Both the position numbers and the translations under genes were made by a program. Below the pieces are notes generated by a model. That model was not told where the DNA came from, did not search any database, and saw nothing but the letters and a program-made list of their open reading frames with translations. Positions 17,646 through 27,546 of a DNA stretch of 62,205 nucleotides are shown in pieces (position 1 is the first letter of the stretch; each line of letters opens with the position of its first letter). Origin of the DNA: JBKQWK01 sp052139595. Lineage in GTDB: Bacteria > Actinomycetota > Thermoleophilia > UBA2241. The stretch is taken from positions 1-62,205 of the forward strand of contig JBKQWK010000018.1 of the NCBI GenBank assembly GCA_052139595.1. Direction: 5' to 3'.

Positions 17646-18528
17646 GATGTTTCCTGTAGCCACCAGACTTGATGCCGCGGTAAATGTACAGGACCGTGTG
17701 CACCCCACCAAACGTGAAGACCGTAGCGATAAGGACAGTGTATGCAAGCCAGACTAAGAACACGACGAGCGACGAGCGCGGACTACTCGGATCGATGTGA
17801 ATGCGATAGCCAGTGAAGTTTGCGTTGGCACTGGGATGGCACTTGCGGCAAGTCGTGAGGATGTTCTGCTTGCTGATCGTGCTCGCCGGATTCGACGGCG
17901 GCAGAATTTTGTGGCCGCCGTGGCAGTCGATACAGACTGCTGCTTCCGTTTTGCCAAGCACAAACGCCTGGCCGTGATATTCGTTGAGGTAGGAGGCCTC
18001 GGCAGCCGGATGACAACGACCACACATCGTCAGCGATTGTTTGCGGTACGCCAGGCTGGCGACGTTCACTGTGTCGTGCGCGTCGTGGCAGTCGGCGCAC
18101 CGCGGCGCCTTGGTCGAGTTCTCCTTGAGTACAAGCGTGCCGTGAAACGAACCCTTGTACATGGAAAACTCGCTGGCGTGACAGTACGAGCACGAGGTGA
18201 GCTTGGCCATCTCGAGCCAGCCGGAGGTCTCGGCGGCGGTGTGCTTGTCGGCCCTGAAGCCAATGTGGCAACTCGTGCAGTCGAGTTCGCCGTGGAGCGA
18301 TGAGTTGTACACGGCCGCGTTCACATAGATGCTTTTCTTGACCCCGTTGACCATAATCATCGTCTTCTTGGCACTCTGCACACCGTGACAGGCTAAACAC
18401 GCCTGATTCTGCGTTGCCGGCGTAAGCGCCTGTGCATGCGCCGGCGCAGCGAAGAAGAGACCGGCGGCGCAGACACCGGCAACGACGAGCAAGACAATAC
18501 CAGCGATGATGATGCGTGCTCTACTCAC
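17638..18528 (-). CDS. Seven-heme cytochrome c with C-terminal membrane anchor
   Basis: The 296-residue product has an N-terminal signal helix, seven CxxCH motifs between about residues 44 and 230, and a C-terminal transmembrane helix (VVFLVWLAYTVLIATVF). That arrangement, next to a cytochrome b gene, is the form expected of a membrane quinol:cytochrome oxidoreductase electron-output subunit. Genes overlap on both sides (4 bases with the 12-heme gene, 8 with cytochrome b). The hydrophobic tail probably docks on the cytochrome b subunit. Confidence 0.87.
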   Translation of the reverse strand: MSRARIIIAGIVLLVVAGVCAAGLFFAAPAHAQALTPATQNQACLACHGVQSAKKTMIMVNGVKKSIYVNAAVYNSSLHGELDCTSCHIGFRADKHTAAETSGWLEMAKLTSCSYCHASEFSMYKGSFHGTLVLKENSTKAPRCADCHDAHDTVNVASLAYRKQSLTMCGRCHPAAEASYLNEYHGQAFVLGKTEAAVCIDCHGGHKILPPSNPASTISKQNILTTCRKCHPSANANFTGYRIHIDPSSPRSSLVVFLVWLAYTVLIATVFTFGGVHTVLYIYRGIKSGGYRKHHE

Positions 18529-19481
18529 GGCGTGATCCCCATCTTGCTATGACAGGCATCGCAGTACGACTGCTGATGGCAGACCAAGCACGACGCGCTG
18601 TTCTGGACGGCCACCGGCCCATGCGTGGTCACCCAATTCGCCGGATGATTCACTTGGTGGCACTTTTGGCAGAAGGTCTGGTAGTTGTGACAGCCGAGAC
18701 ACGAGGCTGGATCAGCCTTGGCTGGACCGGCGTGCGTATAGCTCCACGTACCGCTGAAGTGGTCAGCCGGTGGCTTGGCGTGACAAGCACCGCAAAATGC
18801 GGCCTCGTCGTGATGACATGTCAGACAGCTGGCCGGATTGGCAAGCGCCTGCTTGCCGTGCAGCGCGATGTAGTTGGCGGGATGGACGTTCTTCGGTGGC
18901 GGCGTTGTATGACAGAACGAACACTGGTTCTGCTGAATCTGCTGGCTGTGACACATGGAGCAGATGGTCATGGAAACTGTCGTCGCTTGCCCAGGCTTGG
19001 CGTGCGACACCTCGTTGTGACAGTCGACACACGTCAGGTTGGCCAGATTCAGGTGAATCTGGTGCGAGAAGCGAATATCGGTCTGCGAGGGGCCCAGATT
19101 CTTCACGTTGTGACAGCTCGTACAGTTGGCGTTCGAGGGCAGCTGCTGTTTGGCTGATACGTTCGTCATATCCAAGTACGTGGCCCAAATGTTGACCCAC
19201 TCTTTGGTACGCCACTTGATCGACGCGAACAGGCCCGGAGGGACGTGACAGCTGACGCAGGCGACGTTGGCGTGCACAGAGTGCTCCAACGTCGCCTGGT
19301 AGGGCTTCATCTGGTGGCAGCTCGCGCAGTAGGACGTCGACGAGGTGAGGTGCACCGGCACATAGACGACGACCGCAACGACCAGGACTGCCGCCAGAAC
19401 AGCAACAATGATGAACCAGGTTGAGCGATACCAGGGCTTATGCTGCGCACCAGCCTTCTGGCTTGACGAATCGTCGCTCAC
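18525..19481 (-). CDS. Membrane-anchored 12-heme cytochrome c, first gene of cytochrome block
   Basis: GTG at 19481 is chosen because AGGGGAT lies about 8 bases upstream and the protein then starts with a short Ser-rich cytoplasmic stretch followed by one membrane helix (WFIIVAVLAAVLVVAVVVYV). The external part begins YCASCHQMKPYQ, a NapC/NrfH-like entry, and contains 12 CxxCH sites. HPANW and HPANY units link it with the other two anchored cytochromes. A CxxCH-like string in the frame upstream of the GTG (19530-19577) is outside the gene. It overlaps the 7-heme gene by 4 bases. Confidence 0.87.
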   Translation of the reverse strand: MSDDSSSQKAGAQHKPWYRSTWFIIVAVLAAVLVVAVVVYVPVHLTSSTSYCASCHQMKPYQATLEHSVHANVACVSCHVPPGLFASIKWRTKEWVNIWATYLDMTNVSAKQQLPSNANCTSCHNVKNLGPSQTDIRFSHQIHLNLANLTCVDCHNEVSHAKPGQATTVSMTICSMCHSQQIQQNQCSFCHTTPPPKNVHPANYIALHGKQALANPASCLTCHHDEAAFCGACHAKPPADHFSGTWSYTHAGPAKADPASCLGCHNYQTFCQKCHQVNHPANWVTTHGPVAVQNSASCLVCHQQSYCDACHSKMGITP

Positions 19482-19701
19482 TCGATAATCCCCTGTGGCT
19501 CCTCGTACCGACTGATGAACCGGCATCCCCAGAACTCTGTGCCGAAACCGGTTGTGACAGCCGGCACATTGTACCACGAAGGGTATTCGTCGGCGACAAC
19601 TTCATTCCTACCCCAGGATCCTCCGACGGCAAGCCAACATCGACCAGCTACGGCTTGGCTTGAAGAGGGGCGATAGCAACCGCCGTCTGCGTCAGGACGC
19701 G

Positions 19702-20583
19702 TCAGGCAAGCAGCGCCGCGACAACCGCCACGACGCCATACAGAATGCCTACCACACTGTTGGTCGTCATGAAGCTCATGCCAACGCGGTCCAGACCGCG
19801 ACGGGCGATGTCGATGTTTGACCAGGCCAAGAGGGCGACGACCACAGTCATGCCGGCGAAGTACGCCACGGGCAAGTGCAGCAAGCCGCCGACGATAAAC
19901 AGCAACGCCAGCGCGGCCAGATGTGACAGCGCCGCGACCCGCAGAGCGCCCCGCTCGCCGAGGCTGACCGGGATCGAGTGGATGCCCTCGCGACGGTCGA
20001 CGTCGAGGTCGAAGATGGCATAGATGATGTCGAAACCACCGATCCACAGACCGACGGCAAGAAACAGGAGCACAGGTGGCCATGAGATGTGGCCGCTCAC
20101 CGCAAGCCATGCCGCTGCAGGAGCGAGCCCGTCGGTCAGGCCAAGGCCGTAGTGGCAGAAAGCAGTGAAACGTTTCAGATAGGGATACAAGACGAAGGCC
20201 AACACCGGGATCGGCCACAGGTACCGACAGGGGTGTGAGAGGTTGAAGGCGGCGAGCACGAGAACGGCCACGGATGCCAGCGTGAACAGAATCACTTCGC
20301 CGCGACGCAGGCGGCCTGCCGGCAGCTCACGCGCCGCCGTGCGCGGATTGCGCGCATCGATCTCGGCGTCGATGAGACGGTTAAGCGCCATCGCCGCGCT
20401 GCGGGCACCGATCATGGCAACGGTAATCCAGATGAGGTTGGTCCAGCCAGGCCAGCCGGGGCGAGCCAGAAAAGCACCGGCGTACGCGAACGGCAGAGCA
20501 AAAACGCTGTGCTCAACCTTTATCAGACGTGCGAACAGGCCGGGCTTAGCCACCAGCCCGGCGGCCGCAGGCGAAACCGACAT
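19702..20583 (-). CDS. UbiA-family aromatic prenyltransferase (MqnP-like)
   Basis: Attaches the polyprenyl chain to the aromatic ring precursor in the futalosine branch. About 293 residues with eight or nine membrane helices. The two aspartate motifs are present: NRLIDAEIDARNPRT near residue 65 and DIIYAIFDLDVDRREG near 180. The ATG at 20583 matches family starts; the open frame runs to 20763 but crosses a small membrane gene. It lies 15 bases after that gene. The 220 bases between it and the cytochrome block hold no gene. Confidence 0.9.
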   Translation of the reverse strand: MSVSPAAAGLVAKPGLFARLIKVEHSVFALPFAYAGAFLARPGWPGWTNLIWITVAMIGARSAAMALNRLIDAEIDARNPRTAARELPAGRLRRGEVILFTLASVAVLVLAAFNLSHPCRYLWPIPVLAFVLYPYLKRFTAFCHYGLGLTDGLAPAAAWLAVSGHISWPPVLLFLAVGLWIGGFDIIYAIFDLDVDRREGIHSIPVSLGERGALRVAALSHLAALALLFIVGGLLHLPVAYFAGMTVVVALLAWSNIDIARRGLDRVGMSFMTTNSVVGILYGVVAVVAALLA

Positions 20584-20597
20584 GAAAAAGGCGGTCG

Positions 20598-20822
20598 CTA
20601 CTCGGCTGGTTCGCGGCCAAAGCGTGCCACGACGAAACCAGCGATGCCGACGAGTACGGCAAAGGCGCCGATAACAAAGATGATGGAGTAGAGAAGCATG
20701 CTTTCCGGTCGAGATCCGCCAAGGTAGGCACTGACTGACCAGGTGATGACGGCCAGCGCCCAATTGGCGATGGACAAGATCCAGAAGCGTCGTGCAACGT
20801 GGTATCTGTGAGTTTCAGCCAT
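20598..20822 (-). CDS. Small two-helix membrane protein in menaquinone cluster
   Basis: A 74-residue product (MAETHRYHVARRFW) with two hydrophobic helices and a short charged tail. It sits between ubiD and ubiA in the same direction, 15 bases before ubiA and 57 bases after ubiD, and is too regular in its position to ignore. I do not recognise the family; it could be a partner of the prenyltransferase. Confidence 0.6.
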   Translation of the reverse strand: MAETHRYHVARRFWILSIANWALAVITWSVSAYLGGSRPESMLLYSIIFVIGAFAVLVGIAGFVVARFGREPAE

Positions 20823-20879
20823 CAATCTCCTTCCCTTTCGCCAGTGTAGCCAGCAACACCAGGGCAGTAAAGCAGGCCG

Positions 20880-22304
20880 TTACGAGAACGGCAGGTCGAA
20901 TTCTCCCCAACGTGCCGTAACACGAGCAACGACGCCAGGGTCCATGACAAGTTCGTCGGGCCACTCGCGTGCGTGTCCCTCTGCCGGCCAGGTCTTGGTG
21001 GCATCGATACCCATTTTGCCGCCGTACCGCGCCGTCGGGCTGGAATGGTCAAGAACATCGAGCGGACCATCAACGATGAGGCAGTCACGTCGCGGGTCAA
21101 CATTGTTGAACACGCGCCACATGACCTCGCTGTAATCGTGCACATTCACATGCTCATCGACGACGACGATGAACTTCGTGAACATCATCTGTCCCATGCC
21201 CCACACGGCGCTCATGATCTTGCGCGCCTGGCCGGGGTAGACCTTTCTGATGCTGATGATGGCGCAGTCGTGAAAGACACCCTCGATGGGCAGATCCATA
21301 TCGACAATCTCGGGCTGTACGAGGCGCAGCAGCGGCAGAAAGAGCCGCTCCGTCGCCTTGCCCAGATATGCGTCCTCCATCGGTGGCTTGCCAACGATCG
21401 TCGCCGGATAGATCGCGTCGGGCCGCATGCTCATGTGCGTCAGGTGAAACACCGGGTACTCGTCGGCCAAGGAGTAATAGCCGGTGTGATCCCCGAACGG
21501 TCCTTCGCGGCGCAGCTCACCTTTTTGTACGTACCCTTCGAGCACAATCTCAGCCTCGGCGGGCACGTCGAGGTCGACGGTCGCGCAGTGGACCACGTCA
21601 ACCGGCTCGCCGCGCAGAAAGCCGGCAAACATGAGTTCATCGATTCCTGGCGGTAGAGGCGCCGTCGCTGCATAGGTGACAACGGGATCGGTGCCGAGCG
21701 CAACAGCGACTTCAAGGCGATCGCCGGCAGCGCGAAAGTTGGCGGCACCATCGTGATGCAGATGCCAATGCATGCCGGTCGTCCGTTCGTCGTGAACCTG
21801 CAGGCGATACATGCCGGCGTTGCGCCGACCGTGAGCGTCCTTTGTGAAAACGACGGGCAAGGTGATGAACGGTCCGCCATCCGCTGGCCACGTGGTGAGA
21901 ACGGGCAAGCGACTCAAGTCCGGCGGGTTAACCGGAACACTCTGCCAAGCGGCCTTCTTTGCTGTCCGCGGTGAGTAAGAGGCAAGCTCGCGAAGCTGGC
22001 TGAGCGCTTTGACTTTACCGACGAGGCCACTGGGCACTTGCAGATCAAACAGACGAGCGATTCGCTCTGCGACCTCGTCCAGCGGAGATCCCAAAGCCAG
22101 CTCAAGGCGCCGCATCGATCCGAACTGATTCATGAGCACCGGCAGTTCGCTGCCCTTTGCCCGGGCAAAGTACAGTGCCGGGCCATGGGCCTTGCTCGCC
22201 CGATCCGCGATCTCGGCCATTTCAAAACGCGGATCGACAGCGGCAGTTATGTTGGCAAGCTCGCCCTCGCGGGCCAGAAGTTCAACGAACGCGTGCAGAT
22301 CCAT
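20880..22304 (-). CDS. UbiD-family decarboxylase (MqnL-like)
   Basis: A 474-residue prenyl-FMN-dependent decarboxylase of the UbiD family, expected to remove the ring carboxylate of the prenylated naphthoate after the UbiA step. Family segments visible: MNQFGSMRRLELALG, GMHWHLHHDGAANFR, EGPFGDHTGYYSL and VVDEHVNVHDYSEVMWR. The acid/arginine residues for catalysis appear kept. Its start overlaps the stop of the upstream prenyl-synthase-like gene by 1 base. UbiX, which makes its cofactor, is in the same run. Confidence 0.9.
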   Translation of the reverse strand: MDLHAFVELLAREGELANITAAVDPRFEMAEIADRASKAHGPALYFARAKGSELPVLMNQFGSMRRLELALGSPLDEVAERIARLFDLQVPSGLVGKVKALSQLRELASYSPRTAKKAAWQSVPVNPPDLSRLPVLTTWPADGGPFITLPVVFTKDAHGRRNAGMYRLQVHDERTTGMHWHLHHDGAANFRAAGDRLEVAVALGTDPVVTYAATAPLPPGIDELMFAGFLRGEPVDVVHCATVDLDVPAEAEIVLEGYVQKGELRREGPFGDHTGYYSLADEYPVFHLTHMSMRPDAIYPATIVGKPPMEDAYLGKATERLFLPLLRLVQPEIVDMDLPIEGVFHDCAIISIRKVYPGQARKIMSAVWGMGQMMFTKFIVVVDEHVNVHDYSEVMWRVFNNVDPRRDCLIVDGPLDVLDHSSPTARYGGKMGIDATKTWPAEGHAREWPDELVMDPGVVARVTARWGEFDLPFS

Positions 22305-22930
22305 CAGGCGGCACCGGCCACGCTGGCGCGCAGCCAGAGATCGGGGCCAATGGTGTCACCACGGAGAAAGGCGGCCAGTGGTCGCCGATCGCTAACTGCC
22401 AACTCGCGCACGCAGGTGCGCGCGGCCTGCGCCAGTGCCGTCGAACTGCCGTCGACGAGTTCGTGAACATGCGCAAACAGCGCCAGAGCGGGGCCGACGG
22501 CAGCACCGGCACGCAGGGCGCCGATGGCGGCCACGGTGACGACCCAGAGGTCGTCATCGTGGCTGAACGGCGCCTCGACTGCACGCAAGCAGGCGCACGA
22601 CGCCATGAGCCGCGCGAGCAGGTCGACGGCGGCAATATCGTGTCGACCCGCAACCAGGCGCAAACCACGTGCATAGAAGAAATCACCAGCCAGCAGGCTC
22701 ATCTCGCGACTCGCGGAGCGCAGCAGACGACCATGACGATAGTGCAGCAGGTAGCCCTCGTGGATGAGTTCGAAGGCCAGCGCGTCGTCAACGGCTGCCG
22801 GCGCCAGGGCGACAAGCAGCGGTCCGTACAGCAGCGGCACGGCGCCGGTGACTGCCGGCGCGGCCACCTGCAGGTCAGTGGCCGCTGCCGCTAGACCTGC
22901 CTGCAATGACTCGTCAGCTACGCTGCTCAC
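22304..22930 (-). CDS. Degenerate polyprenyl-synthase-like protein (noncatalytic subunit?)
   Basis: About 208 all-helical residues; GTG at 22930 overlaps the rex stop. The segment REMSLLAGDFFYARGLRL matches the SAGNYLFAQAFGL-type helix of trans-prenyl synthases, and the preceding ELIHEGYLLHYRHG sits where those enzymes have LVHDDVLDG, so the first aspartate motif is gone. No second DDxxD is present. Adjacent to ubiD and in the same run as the catalytic synthase, it may be the small regulatory subunit of a HepS/HepT-like pair. That role is inference. Confidence 0.6.
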   Translation of the reverse strand: MSSVADESLQAGLAAAATDLQVAAPAVTGAVPLLYGPLLVALAPAAVDDALAFELIHEGYLLHYRHGRLLRSASREMSLLAGDFFYARGLRLVAGRHDIAAVDLLARLMASCACLRAVEAPFSHDDDLWVVTVAAIGALRAGAAVGPALALFAHVHELVDGSSTALAQAARTCVRELAVSDRRPLAAFLRGDTIGPDLWLRASVAGAA

Positions 22931-23567
22931 ATTCCGTGCCCAGATAGAACGAGAGGAACATGAGTTCGCTGGAAAGGTCAACCTGGCGCAGAACGACCTC
23001 TTTGGGCGTGGAGACTCGCACTGGCGCGAAGTTGAGAATCGCCTTGACACCGGCAGCAACGATACGGTCGATCGTCGCCTGGGCGGCATGCGCCGGCACC
23101 GTGACCATGGCGATGTCGACATGCTGCGTGGTACAGAATTCTTCTAGCTCGGTGATGCTGCGCACGCGGCCAGAGCCGTAACTAGCGCCGATCACCCGCG
23201 CCGAACTGTCGAACATGGCCACCAGACGGTAGCCCTGCTCGCTGAAGCCGCGGTAGCGGGCCAGAGCGGTGCCAAGCAGGCCAGCGCCGATAATGGCCAC
23301 GTTCCAGGTCGTGTTGAGGCCCAGGCGACACGTGATCTCCTCGATAAGGCGCGGTATCTCGTAGCCGACGCCGCGCGTGCCAAACTCACCGAAGTACGAG
23401 AAATCCTTGCGGATCTGCGCCGCGTTGAGATCGATCATCTCGGCCAGATCTTTGCTCGAGATCCTCTCGGTCCCGTGCGCATTCAACTCGCGCAGCTTGC
23501 GCAGGTACAGGGCCAAGCGGGGAACGGTCACCGTGGGGACACTGTTCTTGTCGATGTTGCGCGCCAT
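22914..23567 (-). CDS. rex: Redox-sensing transcriptional repressor Rex
   Basis: Rex binds NADH through a Rossmann domain and represses respiratory and fermentative genes when NAD is high. The 217-residue product has the winged helix (PRLALYLRKLREL, then SKDLAEMIDLNAAQIRKDFSYFG split into two helices) and the NADH motif GAGLLG at 94-99. It lies between hemL and the ubi genes in the same direction, so it probably controls its own neighbours. I did not find a clear operator of the TTGTGAA-N-TTCACAA kind beside it. Confidence 0.95.
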   Translation of the reverse strand: MARNIDKNSVPTVTVPRLALYLRKLRELNAHGTERISSKDLAEMIDLNAAQIRKDFSYFGEFGTRGVGYEIPRLIEEITCRLGLNTTWNVAIIGAGLLGTALARYRGFSEQGYRLVAMFDSSARVIGASYGSGRVRSITELEEFCTTQHVDIAMVTVPAHAAQATIDRIVAAGVKAILNFAPVRVSTPKEVVLRQVDLSSELMFLSFYLGTECEQRS

Positions 23568-23581
23568 ACGCTTCCCCCAGC

Positions 23582-24880
<1,299 letters not shown>

Positions 24881-25054
24881 CAGAGCAGCCGCTGTTGCTC
24901 GTACATAATACTTGCATCGCGGCGAGAACGGGTGGAGAACCGGTGCAAGTGATCACAAGTGCGCTCACACGCCGTTCAGCGCGACCCGCCCCGAAGGCAA
25001 CTCTCACCCTCGACTTCAGGGTCAGCGCTACCATTGTCCTGACGCCGGTTGCGC

Positions 25055-26191
25055 TCAGCTGGACTGTGCCACATACCCCTGTGGCACGTAAGCGCAATAG
25101 GGCTCCTCCGCCATGTAGTCGCCGGTGCATTCGTAGGCTCGGGCGCGACAGCCGCCGCAAACCTTCTTGTACTCGCAGGCACCACATTTACCGGTGAGCT
25201 GACTCAAGTCGCGCAAGCGCACGAACAACGGCGAGTGCTGCCAGATTTCGGCAAACGGTTGCTCGCGGATGTCACCGGCGACCTTGTCGAAGTAGCCGCA
25301 CGGCTGCACTTGGCCGGTATGCGAGATGAAGCAGAAACCGACGCCGGCCAGACAGCCACGACTGAGAGTGTTCATACCGCCATGCGAATGCGGGTGCACT
25401 TCGATCTTCCTGCCCTCAGCTTTGGCACGCTGGCGCATCACGCGCCAGTAGTGCGGCACGTCGGTCGGCTTGAAGAAAAGCTCTGACGTCTGCTGCGCGT
25501 CGTACATCCAGTTCAGTGCTTTCTCGTACTCTTCGGGCGGCAACTCCTGCTCTTCGAGTTCTTTGCCGCGACCTGTGGGCACCAGCATGAAGGGATGAAA
25601 GCTCACGGCACCAAGTTTGGTGGCGAGATCAAGAAGGGCCGGCAGATAGTGCACGTTGAGCTTGGTGATGGTGCTGTTAATCTGCACCTCCACGCCAGCA
25701 GCAAGTGCGTTCTGAATACCGCGCACGGCACCATCAAAAGCCCCCGGCACGCCGCGAAACTCGTCGTGCTCGGCAGCGGTCGGAAAATCGATGCTGACGC
25801 TGATGCGGCCGATGCCAATTTCGTGCATGCGGGCAGCAACTTCAGGTGTGATGAGGGTGCCGTTGGGCGACATGACTACGCGAAGACCACGCTGCCTGGC
25901 ATGGACGGCGATGTCGAAGACGTCGGCGCGCATGAGTGGGTCGCCACCGGTGAGAATGAGGATCGGGCTGGCAAAGGCAGCAATCTGATCAACCAGGGCG
26001 AGCGCTTCGGCCGTGCTCAACTCGCCCTCGTACGGACCGCGTACGGCAGACGCGCGGCAGTGCACGCAGGCGAGGTTACAGCTGCGCGTGACCTCCCAAG
26101 CGATAACGCGGGGCAGCGAGTCTGCGAGCTGGGCGCCACTCCTGTGGGCTCGCGACTCGTCGGGCGGCGATCGGCGATCATTGGACTGCAT
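25055..26191 (-). CDS. Radical SAM heme-pathway enzyme, AhbD/NirJ type
   Basis: A 378-residue radical SAM/SPASM protein. CxxxCxxC (CNLACVHC) at 38-45, then GGDPLMRADVF, and a C-terminal SPASM part with CGACEYKKVCGGCRARAYE. The family includes AhbD, which decarboxylates iron-coproporphyrin III to heme, and NirJ in heme d1 synthesis. Between hemB and hemL the AhbD role is the better guess. ATG at 26191 (MQSNDRRS) is chosen; a TTG at 26236 opens a longer frame. No siroheme decarboxylase genes ahbA/B are seen. Confidence 0.85.
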   Translation of the reverse strand: MQSNDRRSPPDESRAHRSGAQLADSLPRVIAWEVTRSCNLACVHCRASAVRGPYEGELSTAEALALVDQIAAFASPILILTGGDPLMRADVFDIAVHARQRGLRVVMSPNGTLITPEVAARMHEIGIGRISVSIDFPTAAEHDEFRGVPGAFDGAVRGIQNALAAGVEVQINSTITKLNVHYLPALLDLATKLGAVSFHPFMLVPTGRGKELEEQELPPEEYEKALNWMYDAQQTSELFFKPTDVPHYWRVMRQRAKAEGRKIEVHPHSHGGMNTLSRGCLAGVGFCFISHTGQVQPCGYFDKVAGDIREQPFAEIWQHSPLFVRLRDLSQLTGKCGACEYKKVCGGCRARAYECTGDYMAEEPYCAYVPQGYVAQSS

Positions 26192-26347
26192 GCGAATCCG
26201 TTTCAGGTTGAGGTGGTCAAAGACGCAAATAAACAATGCCTTACTAGTGAAAATATGGACAAAGTATGACGTGGCCAGGCAGGCGCTGCAAGAACAGGAC
26301 CGTTAGGAGCCCTCATCATGCCGTCGCCGCAGCCGCCCGCCGACGCC

Positions 26348-27319
26348 TCAGCCAAGCCAGCGACAGACGTCTTTGGCGTGGTAGGTGAGGATCAGGTCCG
26401 CGCCGGCGCGCTTGATGCCGGTCAGCGCCTCAAGGACACAGCGCTCCTCGTCGAGCCAGCCCCTCTCAGCAGCGGCCTTGATCATGCTGTACTCACCGCT
26501 GACGCTGTAGGCCGCCAGAGGGAACTTCGTCTCGGTCTTGATCGCTTTAACGATGTCGAGATACGGCAGTGCCGGCTTCACCATGACAATGTCGGCGCCT
26601 TCTTCGATGTCGAGCAGGGCCTCGCGCACGGCCTCTTCGCCATTGGCGGGATCCATCTGGTAGGTGCGCCGGTCACCGAAAGCCGGCGTCGACTCGGCCG
26701 CTTCGCGAAACGGCCCGTAAAAGCCCGAGGCGAACTTGCTTGAATAGGCCATGATGATCGTGTCGATGTGGCCCTCATCGTCGAGGGCGTTGCGAATCGC
26801 CGCCACACGCCCGTCCATCATGTCGCTCGGCGCCACCATGTCGGCCCCAGCCTCGGCGTGCGTGATCGCCGTCTTAGCGAGCAGCTCCAGCGTGATGTCG
26901 TTGACGATCTCGCCGTCGTGGACAACGCCGCAGTGGCCGTGGTCCATGTACTCGCACAGACAGACGTCGGTGATGACGACAAGCTCGGGCACTTCCTGTT
27001 TGATCGCCTTGACGGCCATCTGCACGATGCCCTCGGGATCGTAGGCGCTGCTGGCAGCCGAATCTTTGTGGTCAGGCAGGCCAAAGAGGATGATTGCCGG
27101 GATGCCCAGCGATTTGACCTCGCGCACTTCGGCCAGCAGGTTGCTGATCGACAGCTGGAAGCAGCCGGGCATCGACGCAATGGGGTTCTTGACGTTCTCA
27201 CCGTGGGTGACAAAGAGCGGGTAAATAAGGTCGTTCGGCGTGAGCACCGTCTCGCGTACCATGTCACGGATGATCGGCGTGCGGCGCAGTCGCCTCATGC
27301 GGTAGCTAGGGTAGTACAT
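26348..27319 (-). CDS. hemB: Porphobilinogen synthase HemB
   Basis: Condenses two 5-aminolevulinate molecules to porphobilinogen. The 323-residue product has the zinc-type cysteines in DVCLCEYMDHGHCG (C120, C122, C130) and the two active-site lysines at about 195 (SSKFASGF) and 248 (MVKPALPY). The ATG at 27319 follows AAAGGA by 9 bases; the open frame upstream to 27502 is basic and does not fit the family. It is the first gene of the heme-quinone-cytochrome run. Confidence 0.95.
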   Translation of the reverse strand: MYYPSYRMRRLRRTPIIRDMVRETVLTPNDLIYPLFVTHGENVKNPIASMPGCFQLSISNLLAEVREVKSLGIPAIILFGLPDHKDSAASSAYDPEGIVQMAVKAIKQEVPELVVITDVCLCEYMDHGHCGVVHDGEIVNDITLELLAKTAITHAEAGADMVAPSDMMDGRVAAIRNALDDEGHIDTIIMAYSSKFASGFYGPFREAAESTPAFGDRRTYQMDPANGEEAVREALLDIEEGADIVMVKPALPYLDIVKAIKTETKFPLAAYSVSGEYSMIKAAAERGWLDEERCVLEALTGIKRAGADLILTYHAKDVCRWLG

Positions 27320-27546
27320 TCGGTTGGATCCTTTCGTAGGACGGAGTCGTCGCTGCAGTAGTTCTGCCCGCAATCTACTCCTGCCAGAGCGACCGAGGCA
27401 AGACGTGTGGCGCAGCGGCCACACGGAGCAACGGTATAGCAGTGGCGCGGTAGCCACGCACGGCGGCGGCAGCGGCAGCCGGCGACGACCGCCGCCCGAC
27501 ATGTGAGAGCACGCCCGGCCGTCACGGCAGCGGCGTATCGTCGGCT

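Noticed and set aside
16665..17672. 335-codon plus-strand ORF over cytochrome b
   Set aside because: Antisense to a gene with heme ligands and membrane helices.
19530..19577. CAGCH heme-like site in the frame upstream of the first cytochrome
   Set aside because: Upstream of the GTG at 19481 with its good ribosome site; the stretch is not a signal or anchor and is probably non-coding.
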